DNA of 64,000 bases from Alistipes sp. (GTDB lineage Bacteria > Bacteroidota > Bacteroidia > Bacteroidales > Rikenellaceae): NCBI GenBank assembly GCA_017408825.1, contig JAFQTX010000025.1, positions 1 through 64,000 of the forward strand, written 5' to 3'. Shown one piece after another: positions 61,862 through 64,000 of this stretch (position 1 is the stretch's first letter; every line of letters starts with the position of its first letter). Made by a program: the position numbers and the translations under genes. The notes under the pieces are model-generated. The model did not search any database, had not been told where the DNA came from, and saw only the letters and a program-made list of their open reading frames with translations.

Positions 61862-63031
61862 TTAGTTCTTGCTCTGATTGCGCAGAAGGTAGCGGTATAC
61901 CTTTACCTCCTCGGGGTCACCCATCTCCTTGCCCATAACATCGGAGAGCTTTACGCAGAGCTCCTTAGGCTTGCGGGCGTTGATCTGGCACGATGAGAGC
62001 TTCATCACGATGTTGCACGAGGCGTGGCCAGTGTCGCACGTGAGGTTTGTGCCGATACCGAACATACACTTGATACGTCCCTCGCAGGCCTTCTTGATCT
62101 CGACACACTTCTCAAAGTTGAGCGAGTCGCTGAAGACGATAGATTTGGTCATAGGGTCGATACCCAGCTCCTTATATCGGTTGATGGCCATGTCGATAAA
62201 GGCGATAGGATCACCCGAGTCGTGACGCACACCGTCGAACAGGCAGGCGTGCTTCTTCGAGAAGTTGTTGAAGAATACCTCCGAGCCGAAGCTGTCGGTG
62301 AGTGCTGTGCCGAGGTAGCCATCATATACTTTCACCCAATCCTCCATCGTGAGGTAGTTGGCGTTACGTGGGCCGCCATTCACCGCTGCGATGAACATTG
62401 GTAGCTCGTGGGGATATGTGCCTATCATCCTCATATCCAGCTCCATAGCCAGGTGACAGTTTGACGTGCCGGTACATCCGCAAGGGTTGTTCTTCAGGTG
62501 CTTAACCACCATGCGCTGCACGTCGTACGAGAAGCGGCGGCGTGTGCCGAAGTCCGAGAATATTATGTTGTTCTCACGTGCCATCTGCTCCTTGCGCTCT
62601 AAGCGGGCGATCATCTCCTCGGCGTCGTAGCTGTTGCGCAGGTGGAAGAGTTCCGATACGGTGGCGAGGATAGGTATCTCGTAGAGCGTAACCTTATACA
62701 TATAGTCGGTGACGTTGATCTGCAGGTGACGCTCCTCATCGAGCCATACGTTGATCTTCGATGCGTCGAACCTAAATCCTGTTAGCCACTCGAAGTAGTT
62801 CTGAGGTATATACTTGCAGTTCTCTATCATATACTTGAACTCGTCGTCCGAGAGAGCTATTCGCTCTAGGGCCTTAAGCTCGGCCTTGAGATCTTCGAGA
62901 AAGTCATCGTCATACTCGGTCTTGGCTCTATCGTTAAACGTAAATGTGCCAATAGCTTGCGGGTAGAGCTTGAAGTAGGCGTACGAAGTGGTAAACTTGT
63001 ACAAATCGGTGTCTAAGATTGAACGGATCAT
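61862..63031 (-). CDS. pncB: Nicotinate phosphoribosyltransferase
   Basis: Converts nicotinate and PRPP to nicotinate mononucleotide, the Preiss-Handler entry to NAD. 389 aa. Signatures are MIRSILDTDLYKFTTSYAYF (start), the catalytic-His region around GVRHDSGDP, KSIVFSDSLNFEKC and FGIGTNLTCDTG. Starts 19 nt after cinA, whose C-terminal domain deamidates NMN, so both genes serve pyridine nucleotide metabolism. Confidence 0.95.
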   Translation of the reverse strand: MIRSILDTDLYKFTTSYAYFKLYPQAIGTFTFNDRAKTEYDDDFLEDLKAELKALERIALSDDEFKYMIENCKYIPQNYFEWLTGFRFDASKINVWLDEERHLQINVTDYMYKVTLYEIPILATVSELFHLRNSYDAEEMIARLERKEQMARENNIIFSDFGTRRRFSYDVQRMVVKHLKNNPCGCTGTSNCHLAMELDMRMIGTYPHELPMFIAAVNGGPRNANYLTMEDWVKVYDGYLGTALTDSFGSEVFFNNFSKKHACLFDGVRHDSGDPIAFIDMAINRYKELGIDPMTKSIVFSDSLNFEKCVEIKKACEGRIKCMFGIGTNLTCDTGHASCNIVMKLSSCQINARKPKELCVKLSDVMGKEMGDPEEVKVYRYLLRNQSKN

Positions 63032-63050
63032 ATCTATTTAGTTTTGCGGT

Positions 63051-64000
63051 TTATATGCGTTTTAGTTGGTCGTATAGTAGCTCTATGACGTAGGCCGATG
63101 CTCGGCTTATTATCTGCGAGCGATCTGAGCCACAGTTGCGCACGAGGGCTATTGTTGTAGTTGGCGTCGCTACGGCCATCCATACCGTGCCTACGGGCTT
63201 CTCTATGGAGCCTCCGCTGGGCCCTGCGATGCCCGTTGTGGCGATTGCGTAGTCGGTCTTGCCAACACGACGTGCACCCTCTGCCATCTGGCGAGCTACC
63301 TGCTCGCTCACCGCACCATAGCGTTTGATGTCGTCGGGATTTACACCGAGGATGTCGCTTTTGGCATCATTAGAGTAGCTAACAACGCCCGTCATAAAGT
63401 ATGCTGATGCTCCCGCCATAGCTGTAAACTTTGATGCTATGCAGCCTCCCGTGCAGCTCTCTGCCACGGCGAGCTTAAGACCCTTACGAGTAAGTATGTC
63501 GTGGATAAGTTGTTCGACCGAGGCACCCTCAAAGCCGACGATGTTGTCGGGGATAATGGCTCTAAGCATCTCAAACTGACGCTCTATCTCTTCTGATGCA
63601 CTCCTGCCATCAACATCGTAGGCCGATAGTCTTAGGCGCACGATGTTGGGCGCTGGTAGATAGGCTAAGTGTAGGTAGTCGGGTAGCGACTCCTCCCACT
63701 CGGCAATGCGCTCGGCGAGTATCGACTCGGCTATGCCACGTGTTATCATCGTGCGATGGATGATGTCGGGAAGTGTGAAGCGCTCTTTGAGGCGAGGTAC
63801 AACCTCATCCTCCATTAGGTGCTCCATCTCGAAGGGTACGCCAGGTAGCGAGATGACTACTCCTCCATCCTTCGTATCGAACCACATTCCTGGTGCTGTG
63901 CCATAGCTGTTGTGTAGCACCGTGCAACACTCGGGAAGCATTGCCTGACCACGGTTTAACTCTATGAAGGCTACACCACGACGCTCAAGGAGTTGTCTTA
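63051..64000 (-). CDS. cinA: CinA-family protein (partial; N-terminus beyond the window)
   Basis: At least 315 codons; the frame is open through the right edge (residues before the internal ATG at 63941 read RRGVAFIELNRGQA, the CinA segment preceding the NSYGTAPGM loop), so the true start lies outside. The C-terminal domain is the NMN amidohydrolase (PncC): AESCTGGCIASKFT with the nucleophile Ser-Cys-Thr-Gly-Gly, GVVSYSNDAKSDILGV, and ATTGIAGPSGG. The N-terminal part is a MoCF-like domain with ADP-ribose pyrophosphatase activity in known CinA. Adjacent to pncB in NAD metabolism. Confidence 0.93.
   Translation of the reverse strand, partial: RQLLERRGVAFIELNRGQAMLPECCTVLHNSYGTAPGMWFDTKDGGVVISLPGVPFEMEHLMEDEVVPRLKERFTLPDIIHRTMITRGIAESILAERIAEWEESLPDYLHLAYLPAPNIVRLRLSAYDVDGRSASEEIERQFEMLRAIIPDNIVGFEGASVEQLIHDILTRKGLKLAVAESCTGGCIASKFTAMAGASAYFMTGVVSYSNDAKSDILGVNPDDIKRYGAVSEQVARQMAEGARRVGKTDYAIATTGIAGPSGGSIEKPVGTVWMAVATPTTTIALVRNCGSDRSQIISRASAYVIELLYDQLKRI

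Overview
The window looks like chromosomal DNA from a member of Bacteroidota, probably Bacteroidales (Alistipes/Rikenellaceae-like is my best guess, not proven). Reasons: most gene starts are preceded by the Bacteroidota promoter element TAnnTTTG, several with an upstream TTTG at 18-20 nt; the small ribosomal cluster includes a DUF4295 protein; DUF4293, DUF4199 and DUF5106-like proteins are present; and a TPP riboswitch controls a TonB receptor plus PnuT, the Bacteroidota way of importing thiamine. I see no transposase, integrase, phage gene or CRISPR array, so this is mostly stable core genome with a few accessory stretches.

Layout. 1-4.4 kb (minus): purine salvage run of guanine deaminase, a glycerophosphodiester phosphodiesterase, an NCS2 nucleobase permease and purA; a large palindrome follows purA. 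4.4-8.8 kb (minus): four-gene envelope operon (PHP-fold phosphoesterase-like, phosphoethanolamine-transferase-like, two secreted proteins, one with SH3). 8.8-12.5 kb (minus): argS, a thioredoxin-fold lipoprotein and a LuxC-like acyl-CoA reductase. 12.6-16 kb: dusB, HAD phosphatase, NifX-like protein, a 0.3 kb intergenic region made of palindromes, and mdh. 16.2-22.2 kb (plus): sufB-sufC-sufD-sufS, then tmk and a DoxX/MauE-like membrane protein. 22.4-28.1 kb (minus): OsmC protein and a tripartite RND efflux system. 28.2-33.6 kb (plus): very large TPR protein, an outer-membrane barrel and a membrane protein. 33.6-36.8 kb: SRP RNA gene on the minus strand, then mltG, DUF4199, GT2 glycosyltransferase and DUF4293. 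36.9-41.4 kb: Ca2+ P-type ATPase tightly linked to umuD-umuC. 41.5-42.2 kb: tRNA-His followed by a tandem array of about 119-bp hairpin units. 42.2-47.4 kb: a small CAT-like acetyltransferase and five secreted or lipid-anchored proteins, one with a Tyr/Gly/Asn-rich tail. 47.5-51.4 kb: ruvA, Skp-like protein, cdaA, DJ-1 protein, aroB. 51.5-53.8 kb (minus): two paralogous outer-membrane barrels and a lipoprotein. 54-58.6 kb: a small cysteine-rich protein, the TPP-controlled thiamine importer and an MFS transporter. 58.7-60.8 kb: a broken ADP-ribosylglycohydrolase gene, then a HIRAN protein and an EVE-like/HD fusion. 60.8-64 kb (minus): DUF4295, bL33, bL28, a hairpin repeat related to the one at 14.7 kb, pncB and cinA (cut by the window edge).

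How the parts work together: much of the window is housekeeping (nucleotide salvage, Fe-S assembly, translation, cell-wall and cyclic-di-AMP functions). The parts least explained by known biology are the HIRAN/EVE-HD pair, the tandem hairpin array after tRNA-His, the two or three families of intergenic palindromes, and the Tyr/Gly-rich lipoprotein locus. Functions were assigned by reading motifs only; no database search was possible.
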